Assembly: GCA_030606845.1 (NCBI GenBank)
Contig: JAUWFP010000001.1
Coordinates: 1-63,073, forward strand
Length of the DNA stretch: 63,073 nucleotides
Source: Anaerolineales bacterium
GTDB taxonomy: Bacteria > Chloroflexota > Anaerolineae > Anaerolineales > E44-bin32
Reading direction: 5' to 3'
In this document: piece after piece, positions 1 through 8,096 of the stretch
How the letters are laid out: every line of letters starts with the position of its first letter
Numbering within the stretch: the first letter of the stretch is position 1
The notes under the pieces: generated by a model
Database searches by the model: none
What the model was told of the DNA's origin: nothing
Seen by the model: the letters and a program-made list of their open reading frames with translations, nothing else
Translations under genes and position numbers: made by a program

Positions 1-39
1 TGCGCTATACTCTTTATTGCGGGTCGCTGCAGTATCCAT
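1..39 (-). CDS. 5' end of a further integron-cassette gene (partial)
   Basis: A minus-strand ATG at 37-39 follows a strong ribosome-binding site (GGAGG four bases upstream) and stays open to the window edge. Only 13 residues are visible (MDTAATRNKEYSA). The gene lies beyond the attC site at 111-204 and has the same orientation as the other cassette genes, so it is most likely the next cassette of the array. The product cannot be named. Confidence 0.5.
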   Translation of the reverse strand, partial: MDTAATRNKEYSA

Positions 40-110
40 TGCTCCCTCCCTTTGTGGAGTTTTGAAGGAGCTTATACGCAGCGGCCCGTATTTTCAAATC
101 CCCCCATAGC

Positions 111-204
111 ATCTAACGGCTTCGGGATGAGCGGCCCGGTAAGTCCTGCAATCGGAATGAGAAATCGCCGCGCACCGGGTCCGCTCCATCCCGTTGTTAG
201 GCCG
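111..204 (-). repeat. attC: attC site of the cassette carrying the PIN-like gene
   Basis: Read on the minus strand, the site starts with GCCTAAC (matches RYYYAAC) and ends with GTTAGAT (matches GTTRRRY). The inner arms GGGATGGAGCGGaCCCGGT and ACCGGGcCGCTCATCCC pair with one extra base (the G of ATG-G-AGCGG), as expected for the extrahelical bases that orient attC recombination. It sits just after the stop of the 221-1045 gene, the correct place for a cassette on this strand. Confidence 0.88.
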
Positions 205-220
205 CTCTATATTAGTTGAA

Positions 221-1045
221 TTAAAAATGTTCAAACTTCTTGATGAAATCAATATCAACAATTTCAGTATCACCCAGGATTGCCTGTGTATTCTTTATTT
301 GATTAAGAACATTTGCTAGATCACGTTCCATGACAGCGACTTCACAGTAGGGGATTGGGAGAAGATGGAATAGATCTCCAAAATCTGAGAGTTTGTTAGG
401 GTCTCTTTGCCCCAGGTAATACTTATAGAAGAGTACATAAGCAAATAACCTTATTGACTGGAATACATCAACATTCAGTAGCGAAATATCTTGCTGAATT
501 CTTAAAAGAAAACACCGATGATCATATGAAAGCCATTGAAATACTTGGGCCATCGCGAATTCATTCGCCTGGCTTCTTTCATACTTGCCTGAGTTTGCAG
601 GAGGGAAGTTGGATTTAAGTTTCTTGTGCTGACTCTTCATTTGCCTGGCATGATTCAATTGATCCTCACGGGCATCAGAAAGGGCTTTTGAATTAAAGAA
701 GTTAAGAAGGTTAGCAAATCCATTATCCTCCAATAAAATTGCATTCAGGGGATACATCAGAAGTGAAGCAGTCCTCGACTCCGGGTGAGCGTCTACTTCC
801 TCAGCAATGATCTCATCCCAATTCTTTATTATGCCGGTTGGGACACTGATAAGAAACCTGGCTAGATCTGTCAAGAGACTCTTCGCGTCAGATAATTCAG
901 AAACTTGACCTCCTCCAACCCCCAGCGTAAGCCCCGATTCTCGCAGATACTCAAAGATGTTTGACCATAAATGCTCATTCTTCACGAAATGACTGATGAT
1001 ATTCGTATCCAGATAGATAAAGCGAGAGAATGTGTATTCAGTCAT
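221..1045 (-). CDS. PIN-like domain protein, integron cassette gene
   Basis: The 274-aa product opens with YLDTNIISHF at residues 11-20. This is the usual PIN-type first strand and acidic residue (D13) followed by the Asn of the family. A second acidic cluster lies near residues 220-245 (DFGDLFHLLPIPYCEVAV, then ERD), resembling the C-terminal metal site of PIN-like ribonucleases. Such proteins are often RNA-cleaving toxins or stand-alone nucleases. No small antitoxin gene precedes it. The gene lies 72 bases downstream of the 1118-1954 gene, and I see no clear attC between them, so the two may share one cassette. The assignment is by motif only. Confidence 0.6.
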   Translation of the reverse strand: MTEYTFSRFIYLDTNIISHFVKNEHLWSNIFEYLRESGLTLGVGGGQVSELSDAKSLLTDLARFLISVPTGIIKNWDEIIAEEVDAHPESRTASLLMYPLNAILLEDNGFANLLNFFNSKALSDAREDQLNHARQMKSQHKKLKSNFPPANSGKYERSQANEFAMAQVFQWLSYDHRCFLLRIQQDISLLNVDVFQSIRLFAYVLFYKYYLGQRDPNKLSDFGDLFHLLPIPYCEVAVMERDLANVLNQIKNTQAILGDTEIVDIDFIKKFEHF

Positions 1046-1117
1046 AATTTTCCTAAATGTGATAGAAGAGCGTCCTAAGCAGCCTCCAGAGAGACGCTAA
1101 GCCGCCAATGGTGTCAA

Positions 1118-1954
1118 TCAAGTCTTTACGGCGAACCAATTTCCGAGCATTCGGGCATTGCCTTTACCACACGGACAGAAAAACACCATTTGAGTTCTAT
1201 AGAAATCGATAGCCTCTTCTCTAAAATCCTCTGGCTCTTCCTCAACAAAAGCGATCAAGATCGCATATTCACAATCGTGTGGCGAGTCGACTCGAACAAC
1301 GTCTACATCATCTCTCTCTGCGAATTGCTTGAAATCTGAAGTGATATTGCCTTCCCATGTAACCTTACCAACCAACTTCTCAATAGGCTGGATCGTTGGT
1401 TTCCACTCAATAAGACCGATATCAGGGTCAAAAAGTGGAAAGAGATCATTTGAAATAGGAATGGTTGATGTATTACTGCAAAGGATCCAAACACCCATTC
1501 CATAGTGTTTTTCTCGACCAGCTAGAACTTGGGATGCTACAGCAGGTGCCTCCCTCTGCCAATCACTAACAGTCCAGATAGGACCAACTTGGCGTATTAG
1601 TAGAGCCGTTCTCTCACCATAAGCCGATAATAGTTTGTCCTCCAGCCGTTCAATCAGTCGCGGGATGACATCTCTTTTAAAGTCAATGACACGCGCGATA
1701 GATAGCTCATCTTTGACTTCAACCCGGCCAAGGACATATGCAACATCGTCAGGACGATCTTCCAGCAATGTAATCTCTAATTCCAGGATCTCTTGGGAAG
1801 AGCGATCTTGACACCGCACATCTGGAGTATCTTGAATCTCTACCGGCTCATAGTTTGTTCCATTACGAAGGTTATAGATCTGGAGGAATGAAGTCGCTGT
1901 TGCTATCTCGATTCGCTTTTTCTCGCTCAGACTATCAGGATCAATATCAAACAT
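1118..1954 (-). CDS. Hypothetical protein, possible nuclease-like fold, integron cassette gene
   Basis: This 278-aa soluble protein is not one I recognise. Residues about 44-66 contain PDV followed about 12 residues later by ELEIT, which loosely resembles a PD-(D/E)XK core, but the lysine is missing and the match is weak. The C-terminus carries a CPCGKGNARMLGNW segment with two close cysteines. It is transcribed toward the PIN-like gene with 72 bases between them. That gap has a 6-bp dyad but no RYYYAAC/GTTRRRY pair, so this is likely the first gene of a two-gene cassette bounded by the sites near 2014-2076 and 111-204. Confidence 0.5.
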   Translation of the reverse strand: MFDIDPDSLSEKKRIEIATATSFLQIYNLRNGTNYEPVEIQDTPDVRCQDRSSQEILELEITLLEDRPDDVAYVLGRVEVKDELSIARVIDFKRDVIPRLIERLEDKLLSAYGERTALLIRQVGPIWTVSDWQREAPAVASQVLAGREKHYGMGVWILCSNTSTIPISNDLFPLFDPDIGLIEWKPTIQPIEKLVGKVTWEGNITSDFKQFAERDDVDVVRVDSPHDCEYAILIAFVEEEPEDFREEAIDFYRTQMVFFCPCGKGNARMLGNWFAVKT

Positions 1955-2013
1955 GTCCTATGCATCCCCTTATTAATTTATGGGCATAGAGTGGCCTAGA
2001 TATTGGTTAGCGG

Positions 2014-2076
2014 CCTCGGCTTGTGTTAGCGGCGCTGAGCCGTAAGGCGAAGCGTCCGCTGCACGCGGCGTTAGGT
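2014..2076 (-). repeat. attC: Degenerate, short attC-like site
   Basis: On the minus strand ACCTAAC (2070-2076) fits RYYYAAC. The inner AGCGGaCGCT/AGCGcCGCT arms repeat the core shared by the other attC sites of the array. The distal GTTRRRY box is not clear (the region reads GCTAACAC), so recombination competence is uncertain. The loop is much shorter than in the other sites. Confidence 0.55.
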
Positions 2077-2109
2077 CGCTGAGCGAAACCGTTTTTCATT
2101 GTTCGGGGG

Positions 2110-2667
2110 CTAAATCGTATATTCGGACACAGAATCATATTTTCCATCCTTGTAATATTCAACTCGACAGATGCGTCGATTCCGATCCAATTCTACAAAA
2201 ACCCCTAGGCGGTATCCGCAGACATGCTCGGGTGGGGTGCTGCCATCGTTCATCCAAACATCATCATAGCTTTCTTTCGTTAGGGCACGTAGTCGTTCCC
2301 GATCTCTCTGTTTATCTTCCCTTGACCGATCATACTTCTTAACTTCAATCGCAATGAGATTGTCTTCTGAGATATTGGCGCCGCGTGTATGAAGAATAAG
2401 ATCGCAATTGATTGTCACGATTCGTCTATTGCCATCAAGGATTGTCTTGATTTGTCCGTCCTGTTTCCGGTTGTACTCTGTATCAGTGATGTATTCAATT
2501 AAACCCCGATCGTGAGCTTCCTGCTCTAAATATATAGCCCAGCGCGCGCAATTATTGCGCTCATTGACTCCTTCAATGATTTCCAGTGCTTCCCTTTGGA
2601 GGAAGGTTCGAAGCGAAGAAGTAAATAAGTCACGAATGAGAGTTTCTGAAATCACAGACATATTCAA
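2110..2667 (-). CDS. PD-(D/E)XK nuclease-like protein, integron cassette gene
   Basis: The 185-aa product has a C-D-L-I-L-H segment near residue 90, followed about 14 residues later by NLIAIEVKK. This spacing and context are typical of the D...(E)xK catalytic core of PD-(D/E)XK nucleases, and a charged helix follows. M1 and M3 are both possible starts. It is bounded by attC-like sites on both sides, so it is a single-gene cassette. Its target is unknown. Stand-alone proteins of this type are common in integron arrays and defence loci. Confidence 0.6.
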   Translation of the reverse strand: MNMSVISETLIRDLFTSSLRTFLQREALEIIEGVNERNNCARWAIYLEQEAHDRGLIEYITDTEYNRKQDGQIKTILDGNRRIVTINCDLILHTRGANISEDNLIAIEVKKYDRSREDKQRDRERLRALTKESYDDVWMNDGSTPPEHVCGYRLGVFVELDRNRRICRVEYYKDGKYDSVSEYTI

Positions 2668-2683
2668 TGAAAATCTATTTAGC

Positions 2684-2807
2684 GGCCTAACGGCCCCGAG
2701 ATGAGCAGCGCCGATGATGCTCTCCGATGATCTTCGCGCATCCTGAAGCCTGATCCAAAACTGAATTTTCGCCTGCCATCGGCGTCTGCTCTATTGAGTT
2801 GTTCGGC
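2684..2807 (-). repeat. attC: attC site
   Basis: On the minus strand the site ends in GTTAGGC, a full match to GTTRRRY, and begins with GCCGAAC, one mismatch from RYYYAAC. Arms AGAGCAGacGCCGATG and CATCGGCgCTGCTCATCT form a long imperfect stem around a loop of about 60 bases. It directly follows the stop of the 2819-3493 gene. Confidence 0.82.
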
Positions 2808-2818
2808 GGCATATAACA

Positions 2819-3493
2819 TTATGGCAGCTTAAAAAGGCGATTAAGCCAGTTTAGCCGATTGACGGTATCAGGCATTTCAATTTCGACCTTGCGAATTCCT
2901 GAAGCTAGCAGCTCACGAAAATAAGCAGATACTGAAAAGACCCATACGCGAGGGAAATGAGGATTCTCAATATCAACAGAGAACAACGGTCCACGGCTCC
3001 CAGTTGGATGCATAGCATCCCAATAAATTACCATGGGTTCTACTCTAATGTTTGGCTCAGGCGGTTTCATTGGAGTAAGAACTTTTCTTACACTTTTCTT
3101 GCGAAATGTAGAACCGTCCCACTCTTTCTGCCATCTTTCAATCTTGTGCGCCTCGATCTTATCAGACGACGCACCAACGTCGAGAACTCTGCCACCAATT
3201 GCATGAGCCGACCAGTTTTTTATTTCCACCTGATAGTAATTGACTTCACTACTTCGGATTGCACGAACCCATCTGTCAAGGCGAACTCCTCTTTTTGTGC
3301 CTTGAGTGCAGCGATACGGAAGCACTTCAACCCTGCATCCTTGTTCACTCAAGTAATGCGAAAGCAACCCCACAGCCATATCTTCACCAGCTACCGCAAC
3401 AACTGCGGTTGCATGATAGCGGCTAGAGAGCACTGCTTCATCAAAAAAACGAAGCGCTGACAATATATCGATTTCAACAAAACTTGCTGTCAT
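2819..3493 (-). CDS. Hypothetical protein, integron cassette gene (possible nuclease fold)
   Basis: This 224-aa protein is not recognised. Residues about 75-100 read RLDRWVRA then YYQVEIKNWSAHA. An acidic residue followed by a strand with E-x-K is compatible with a PD-(D/E)XK-like core, but this is weak. The remainder is basic and has no membrane segment or signal peptide. It lies between attC sites at 2684-2807 and 3535-3657, which define it as one cassette. Confidence 0.55.
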   Translation of the reverse strand: MTASFVEIDILSALRFFDEAVLSSRYHATAVVAVAGEDMAVGLLSHYLSEQGCRVEVLPYRCTQGTKRGVRLDRWVRAIRSSEVNYYQVEIKNWSAHAIGGRVLDVGASSDKIEAHKIERWQKEWDGSTFRKKSVRKVLTPMKPPEPNIRVEPMVIYWDAMHPTGSRGPLFSVDIENPHFPRVWVFSVSAYFRELLASGIRKVEIEMPDTVNRLNWLNRLFKLP

Positions 3494-3534
3494 CTACAAC
3501 CTCTATCTACAAAAACCAGTGCTTGCATTTTGCC

Positions 3535-3657
3535 GCCGAACGGCGCGAGATGAGCGGCGCCGACCCTGACGCCCCAATCATTTTCGCGCATCCAATGCCA
3601 GGTTCCAAACTTGAATTTTTAGCTACCTTCGGCGTCCGCTCCATTGGGTTGTTATAC
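3535..3657 (-). repeat. attC: attC site downstream of the ABC-transporter cassette
   Basis: The arms ATGGAGCGGacGCCGA and TCGGCgCCGCTCAT match the neighbouring attC sites almost exactly. The outer boxes are relaxed (GTATAAC and GTTCGGC on the minus strand). It follows the stop of the ABC permease gene (3683), so the ABC transporter pair appears to be cassette cargo. Confidence 0.78.
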
Positions 3658-3682
3658 CGCCCATACTAAGGAAAGGATTGCA

Positions 3683-5344
3683 TTACTCAATATGTCTGAA
3701 TTGTACTTCTGAGAGCCGCAGTAATACACCTACCAATACAATCCCCGCCAGAAATGATGCAAGAACACTTGCCAATAGCGACAATTTATTATTTGCGATC
3801 AATATGTTTATTACAGCGGGTATAGCCACACAAAGCATGCCCAAAACCAAACCGACTGGCCCGAATAATGGTTTTCGCCCAGCCAAAAGGAAGCTTGTAT
3901 TAGATTGACGAAGCATATCAAAAATTGCAGAAAGAGTAACTCCTACCACGACAAATGGAACCATCCAAAATAAAATCGGGCTAATATTTAAACGAAGAGC
4001 ATTCCCTATCCACAATGCGATCCAGGTTATTGCTACAACACCCACAACCGGGCGCGCCACATCGTAAAGAATAATCCGCCTTAAAGACAAGGGTAAAGAA
4101 TTAACAATCCACCAGTGACCAAGATCGTCTTTAAATCGGGCACTCGTAAGCTGGGCTACCAATATTGTCCAATAAATAGCCACCACTAATCGCGTTGTAC
4201 TGTCAGGGGCGAAAAACACAGCTAGAGATATGCTGAGAATGACTATCCAAGACCAAAGCCGCGTAATGGTAAGTGGACGTAATGACTGGACCGCATCCTT
4301 CCATATCATCACCCAAGCGCCGGGGCGTTCCGGTATCCTGCTGGGTCTATGCCCTATGCCGAGGCGGTCACGATCTAGTAATTCCTGAAGACGTTCAAAT
4401 TCTCCAGCTCTAAGCGCTAACCGTTGAGCCTGCAAGCTGCGAGTCTCTTGGGCAGCACGGCTAAGATTCGTGTTCTTTGAGATTTTCAACAATAGCGCAA
4501 TGCTACATATCATCAGGAAGATTGATACAGCCAGGCCTAGCGCCCAACTCCCTCCCCCGAATGCTGCATTGAGTGGGAATCTTATATACCGTAGCGGTGT
4601 ATGCAAAGCCGTGAATAAAGGTGGAGAAATCAAAATATAGAGGCTGCCTATGAACAAGATAAAAGCCAGAATTGCAGCAATCACTCGGAGCGACATCATA
4701 GCTTTTTTATGCTCAACATCACACTGCAATCGATACACTCCAATAACCCATGTAAGGCAAAATAAGGCAAGATGTAATGGGAGAATGATGCACAATGGTT
4801 TTATTCCAGCAATAGCAATGTTACCTACGGACATCAAGCCCATGCCAGTATTTACATCAAGTTCAAGAAGTGCAAAACCGACAGTAATTGCTCCAGCCCA
4901 AAAAGGTAACGCATTACCTGGCCACTCCCCAAGGAGCCAAAATAGTATAACGGAGCGTCGATTAACCGGGGTTTGGCAAACAAGGTAAGCATCATCCTCT
5001 GAAAACACAAGTGGACTGCGATAGGTCGCTTTATAGATCGAATATAGGCTCCAAGCAAACAATATATAAGTTCCAAGGGCAGCAGCAAAGCCTGCCAGTG
5101 TAACATCCTGGGATTGAAGGAAAGGGGATACAACATTGACTAAGATATTAGTCACATAAAACATCAGTGATAATGTCCAGGCGGAAAAAAACGCGATCAG
5201 GTAGAGTAAATAAATGCGCGAGATTAATGAACGATTGCGGCTATCGTAACCAGTAATAGAAAGCCAGTAGTTAATACTCGAAGATAATTGTCTCGAGCGA
5301 ATAAGCCATACCGAGCGATTGTCAGTCGAAGTCAAGATACCCAC
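3683..5344 (-). CDS. ABC transporter permease subunit (exporter-type), integron cassette gene
   Basis: The 553-aa protein has about a dozen hydrophobic segments in two halves, separated by a charged linker rich in Arg/Glu (residues about 290-345). This is the layout of full-length integral-membrane ABC-2-like exporter subunits. Its start overlaps the stop of the ATPase gene (5322-5972) by 23 bases, so the two are translationally coupled and form one importerless transporter of unknown substrate. The low GC of the pair contrasts with the GC-rich hydrolase cassette at 8091. The substrate cannot be deduced. Confidence 0.75.
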   Translation of the reverse strand: MGILTSTDNRSVWLIRSRQLSSSINYWLSITGYDSRNRSLISRIYLLYLIAFFSAWTLSLMFYVTNILVNVVSPFLQSQDVTLAGFAAALGTYILFAWSLYSIYKATYRSPLVFSEDDAYLVCQTPVNRRSVILFWLLGEWPGNALPFWAGAITVGFALLELDVNTGMGLMSVGNIAIAGIKPLCIILPLHLALFCLTWVIGVYRLQCDVEHKKAMMSLRVIAAILAFILFIGSLYILISPPLFTALHTPLRYIRFPLNAAFGGGSWALGLAVSIFLMICSIALLLKISKNTNLSRAAQETRSLQAQRLALRAGEFERLQELLDRDRLGIGHRPSRIPERPGAWVMIWKDAVQSLRPLTITRLWSWIVILSISLAVFFAPDSTTRLVVAIYWTILVAQLTSARFKDDLGHWWIVNSLPLSLRRIILYDVARPVVGVVAITWIALWIGNALRLNISPILFWMVPFVVVGVTLSAIFDMLRQSNTSFLLAGRKPLFGPVGLVLGMLCVAIPAVINILIANNKLSLLASVLASFLAGIVLVGVLLRLSEVQFRHIE

Positions 5345-5972
5345 CTTGCATTCGAGCCGTTCGCTCGCCTAATTCGTTCATCAATAAGAGATCGTGTGTA
5401 GTGAGAATGATGGCTGCACCATTTACACTAAGATCAGCTATTTTCTTGCGCAGGATCGCAGTGCCTCCAGGATCAAGCGCAGAAGTTGGCTCATCCATCA
5501 GGAGAGCGCTAAATGGTCGAATTAGAGCGAGAACGAGGCCAAGCTTAAGACGCATACCACGTGAGAAGGCATGGGGAAACATGTCCCTAGCCTCCCAGAG
5601 TCCAAATTCGCTGAGCAGAATTTCAGCGCGTTTTTCGAATCCTTCATCGGCATTGTGAGCGAGAGCGATAAATCTTAGATGTTCCCAAGCAGTCAACCCT
5701 TGATAGAAACGAGGAACATCCGGCACAAACGCCAGTCGCTGTTTCGCCAGACGTTCTCTTTTATATAAATCATTACCTTCAATAAGGACATTCCCAGTCG
5801 TTGGACGTAAAAGGCCAGCAAGACATAACAGCAATGTGGTTTTTCCGGCACCATTCGGGCCAGCTATAACCACGGTCTCGCTTTTATCAACTCTAAATGT
5901 GGTTTCTCGAAGTGCTTGATAGGAGCCGTAAGAGTAGGTTAGATTATTGACTTCCAATATGCCATTAAGCAT
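5322..5972 (-). CDS. ABC transporter ATP-binding protein, integron cassette gene
   Basis: The 216-aa nucleotide-binding domain has Walker A GPNGAGKTT (residues about 38-46), Walker B LLMDEPTSALD and an H-loop TTHD. The signature segment reads FSRGM rather than LSGGQ, a degenerate form seen in some ABC-2 exporters. It energises the adjacent permease at the cytoplasmic face of the membrane. The 200-bp gap upstream ends at the attC site near 6093-6167, so the ATPase is the first gene of a two-gene cassette of about 2.5 kb. Confidence 0.85.
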   Translation of the reverse strand: MLNGILEVNNLTYSYGSYQALRETTFRVDKSETVVIAGPNGAGKTTLLLCLAGLLRPTTGNVLIEGNDLYKRERLAKQRLAFVPDVPRFYQGLTAWEHLRFIALAHNADEGFEKRAEILLSEFGLWEARDMFPHAFSRGMRLKLGLVLALIRPFSALLMDEPTSALDPGGTAILRKKIADLSVNGAAIILTTHDLLLMNELGERTARMQGGYLDFD

Positions 5973-6092
5973 GAGGCTAGTTCTCCGAAATTATGAGCTA
6001 ATTCCTTTGAACAAGAATTTATAAACTACTTTCCGTCCCATCCCAGAAATCATTTTAGACGTATATTATTATTAATCTAAGGTGGATGGGCG

Positions 6093-6167
6093 GGATAACG
6101 CTATGCTGAGCCGCCTTTTTCGCCGCGCCAGCGGCGAAAAAGATCGGTCTCCAGCAATTTGTTATGT
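6093..6167 (-). repeat. attC: attC-like site with perfect 11-bp inner hairpin
   Basis: The outer arms TGCTGgAG and CTcCAGCA-type pairing (minus strand TGCTGGAGaCC with GGCTCAGCA) follow the array pattern. Inside them lies a perfect 11-bp stem, TTTTTCGCCGC/GCGGCGAAAAA, with a 4-base loop (6116-6141). The outer boxes are ACATAAC and GTTATCC, each close to consensus. The inner hairpin with flanking A/T runs could also act as a bidirectional terminator between cassettes. Confidence 0.65.
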
Positions 6168-6173
6168 TTTGCC

Positions 6174-7145
6174 CTATTGATCGATAGTTATTACTACTTG
6201 TCCCTTTTTCTGCCCTGTTTCGACATATCTGTGAGCCTCAGCAGCCTGTTCCAGCGGGTAGCGTCTATCAATGACCGATTTTATCTTCCCCTCCTCAATA
6301 AGCTCTTTGAGGAATGTTAGTTCTTCACTGGATTCTTCTACGAGCCCCATGATGACTTTGTGGCTGCTTGTCAGGCTAAGCCACAGGAACGAAAAGAGCT
6401 TTGGCAACCCAAAGGTAGTAAAAAGATAGAACCCTTCTTTCTTTAGTGATCTTTTACTTCGTAAAACTGAACTCTTGCCTACCGTGTCAAAAATAACATC
6501 ATAAGTCTGGCCGTTTTTTGTGAAGTCCTCTTTGGTGTAATCAATGACCTGATCGGCTCCCAGAGATTTCACATATTCGATTTTCGAGGTACTGCATACC
6601 CCGGTTACCTCAGCCCCAAATTGGTGCTTTGCAAGCTGTACCGCATAACCACCAACTCCTCCAGAAGCGCCGAAGATAAGGACCTTGCCCCCACTCTGGA
6701 CATTCCCTTTTCTAAGGAAATACAATGCGGTCAATGCCCCTTGAGGGACAGCCGCGGCCTCCTCATAGGTCATATTGTCCGGTTTTATCCCCACCGCACC
6801 TTCATGCAGACACATGTACTCGGCATACGCACCTAAATTCGCTGAAAATCCAAAAACCTGGTCGCCTACTTTAATTCGGGTTACATCTGCCCCGACGGCT
6901 TCAATTTCCCCGGCCAGCTCCGTCCCAAGGATAGGTTGCTTTGGAGTTCTGAAACCCGAACCTATTCGCGAGAAGAGCCAGAACCCGGGAGGGGCTGTGC
7001 TGCTTCGCGCCCAACAGTCGTATAGTGTTGCTGTGGTCGCATATATCCTTATCAGCACTTCGTCCTCTTTAGGGATCGGTTTGGCTACCTCTTTGAGTTG
7101 AAGAACATCTGGTGGTCCGTATTTTTCATATACAATGGCTTTCAT
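6174..7145 (-). CDS. NAD(P)H:quinone reductase-like alcohol dehydrogenase (zinc-free MDR)
   Basis: The 323-aa protein is a medium-chain dehydrogenase/reductase. The N-terminal GroES-like half starts MKAIVYEKYG, with PILGTELAGEIEAVG near residue 72. The Rossmann half has the nucleotide-binding stretch GASGGVGGYAVQLAK near residue 158. The structural- and catalytic-zinc cysteine clusters are absent, which places it with the quinone-oxidoreductase branch that reduces quinones or enones. It lies downstream of the DUF4386 gene and may share a cassette with it. A strong dyad lies in its upstream gap. Confidence 0.85.
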   Translation of the reverse strand: MKAIVYEKYGPPDVLQLKEVAKPIPKEDEVLIRIYATTATLYDCWARSSTAPPGFWLFSRIGSGFRTPKQPILGTELAGEIEAVGADVTRIKVGDQVFGFSANLGAYAEYMCLHEGAVGIKPDNMTYEEAAAVPQGALTALYFLRKGNVQSGGKVLIFGASGGVGGYAVQLAKHQFGAEVTGVCSTSKIEYVKSLGADQVIDYTKEDFTKNGQTYDVIFDTVGKSSVLRSKRSLKKEGFYLFTTFGLPKLFSFLWLSLTSSHKVIMGLVEESSEELTFLKELIEEGKIKSVIDRRYPLEQAAEAHRYVETGQKKGQVVITIDQ

Positions 7146-7236
7146 TTTGGTATCCTTTCATATTTAAGAGATCCTTCATTCACCTGAACTACACCAAACG
7201 TAGTGATGTGCAAGTGTCATTCAGGGTGACATTAAT

Positions 7237-7277
7237 CTGGAGTGTAACTACTCCAGGACTGAGAAGTTACACTCCAG
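7237..7277. promoter_or_regulatory. Nested dyad between the dehydrogenase and DUF4386 genes, candidate operator
   Basis: A perfect 13-bp inverted repeat, CTGGAGTGTAACT (7237-7249) and AGTTACACTCCAG (7265-7277), flanks the centre. The left half also contains a smaller dyad, CTGGAGT-N6-ACTCCAG (7237-7256). The 7-bp arms with a 6-bp centre resemble operators of MerR/NmlR-type regulators of dehydrogenase genes. No T-run follows on either strand, which argues against an intrinsic terminator. The regulator is not in the window. Confidence 0.4.
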
Positions 7278-7283
7278 TTGTTT

Positions 7284-7982
7284 CTATTTTACCGACTCGG
7301 AAGCGATTGCAGATGAATTAAATCCTTTAACAATAAGCCAAATTGCCATAACCTGTTCTTGCACGGCAATTAGCATCATTAATAAAACTGCTATTAATTC
7401 TGGAAAGATGTCAAATGTAGCTATTACAGAAGCAGCTAAAATAGCTACAGCACCAATGAGACCCCAGATTGATAACCATCGTGGTATAAGCCTTGATTTG
7501 TATAACGCAGAATAGAGTATCAAACCTCCAAAAGCAAAAGCAATAAGATAGATCAATCCACCATGATCGACCCAATAAACTACTGATTGAAGTGAGTTGC
7601 CTGTATTTTGAAAATATGAAGCATCCACCCCACCTCTATTTAGATAGTCCTGGCTTAGATTAACCAGTGACAGCTTATAGATTTGGGCAAGACTTAAGAG
7701 CACGGCCTCAAACACCCTGAAACTGACATACCCCAGCGCTAAGACTTCATTATGTCTCTTTAAGATGGGAAATAGGAGTACTGGTATGAGAACCACTGCA
7801 AGAGCAGATATATACTCAAGCAGTACCCCAATTATCACAGTTACTCTATTTGGATAAGCAGTATCCAGATAATCCGGAGAACCTAGTATTGGTTCGTAAA
7901 TAGCTTGTCCTATTAAAAACACAACAAGCGCCATTATAAACAATACTCCTACAATTATTGCGGTCTTTCTGTGCGTATTCAT
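7284..7982 (-). CDS. DUF4386-family membrane protein, integron cassette gene
   Basis: The 232-aa protein has about six hydrophobic helices, beginning with AIIVGVLFIMALVVFLIGQ. It shows the DUF4386 layout: an N-terminal helix, a YPNRVTVIIGVLLEYISALAVVLIPVLL-type second segment and a central RVFEAVLLSLAQ helix (R-V-F-E is characteristic). The function of the family is unknown. It is preceded by an excellent RBS (AAAAGGAGATG) and lies 138 bases upstream of the dehydrogenase. Confidence 0.75.
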   Translation of the reverse strand: MNTHRKTAIIVGVLFIMALVVFLIGQAIYEPILGSPDYLDTAYPNRVTVIIGVLLEYISALAVVLIPVLLFPILKRHNEVLALGYVSFRVFEAVLLSLAQIYKLSLVNLSQDYLNRGGVDASYFQNTGNSLQSVVYWVDHGGLIYLIAFAFGGLILYSALYKSRLIPRWLSIWGLIGAVAILAASVIATFDIFPELIAVLLMMLIAVQEQVMAIWLIVKGFNSSAIASESVK

Positions 7983-8006
7983 TTTTCATCTCCTTTTTGA
8001 TCTTAG

Positions 8007-8096
8007 GTATAACGGCTGCGAACTGAGCGGCCCGGCAAAGCACTCTTTAGAATCGCGGCTCGCTGAGGCCGGGTCCACTCCAGTGAGTTTTTATGC
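8007..8096 (-). repeat. attC: attC site overlapping the 3' end of the hydrolase gene
   Basis: Arms CTGGAGTGGaCCCGGC and GCCGGGcCGCTCAG (minus strand) form the array-type stem with an extra base. The outer boxes are GTTATAC and a relaxed GCATAAA. The stop codon of the alpha/beta hydrolase gene (8091-8093) lies inside the right arm, the usual close packing of cassette CDS and attC. Confidence 0.75.

Noticed and set aside
1046..1117. attC between the PIN-like gene and the 1118-1954 gene
   Set aside because: Only a 6-bp AGCGTC/GACGCT dyad is present. The RYYYAAC and GTTRRRY boxes and the shared core are missing.
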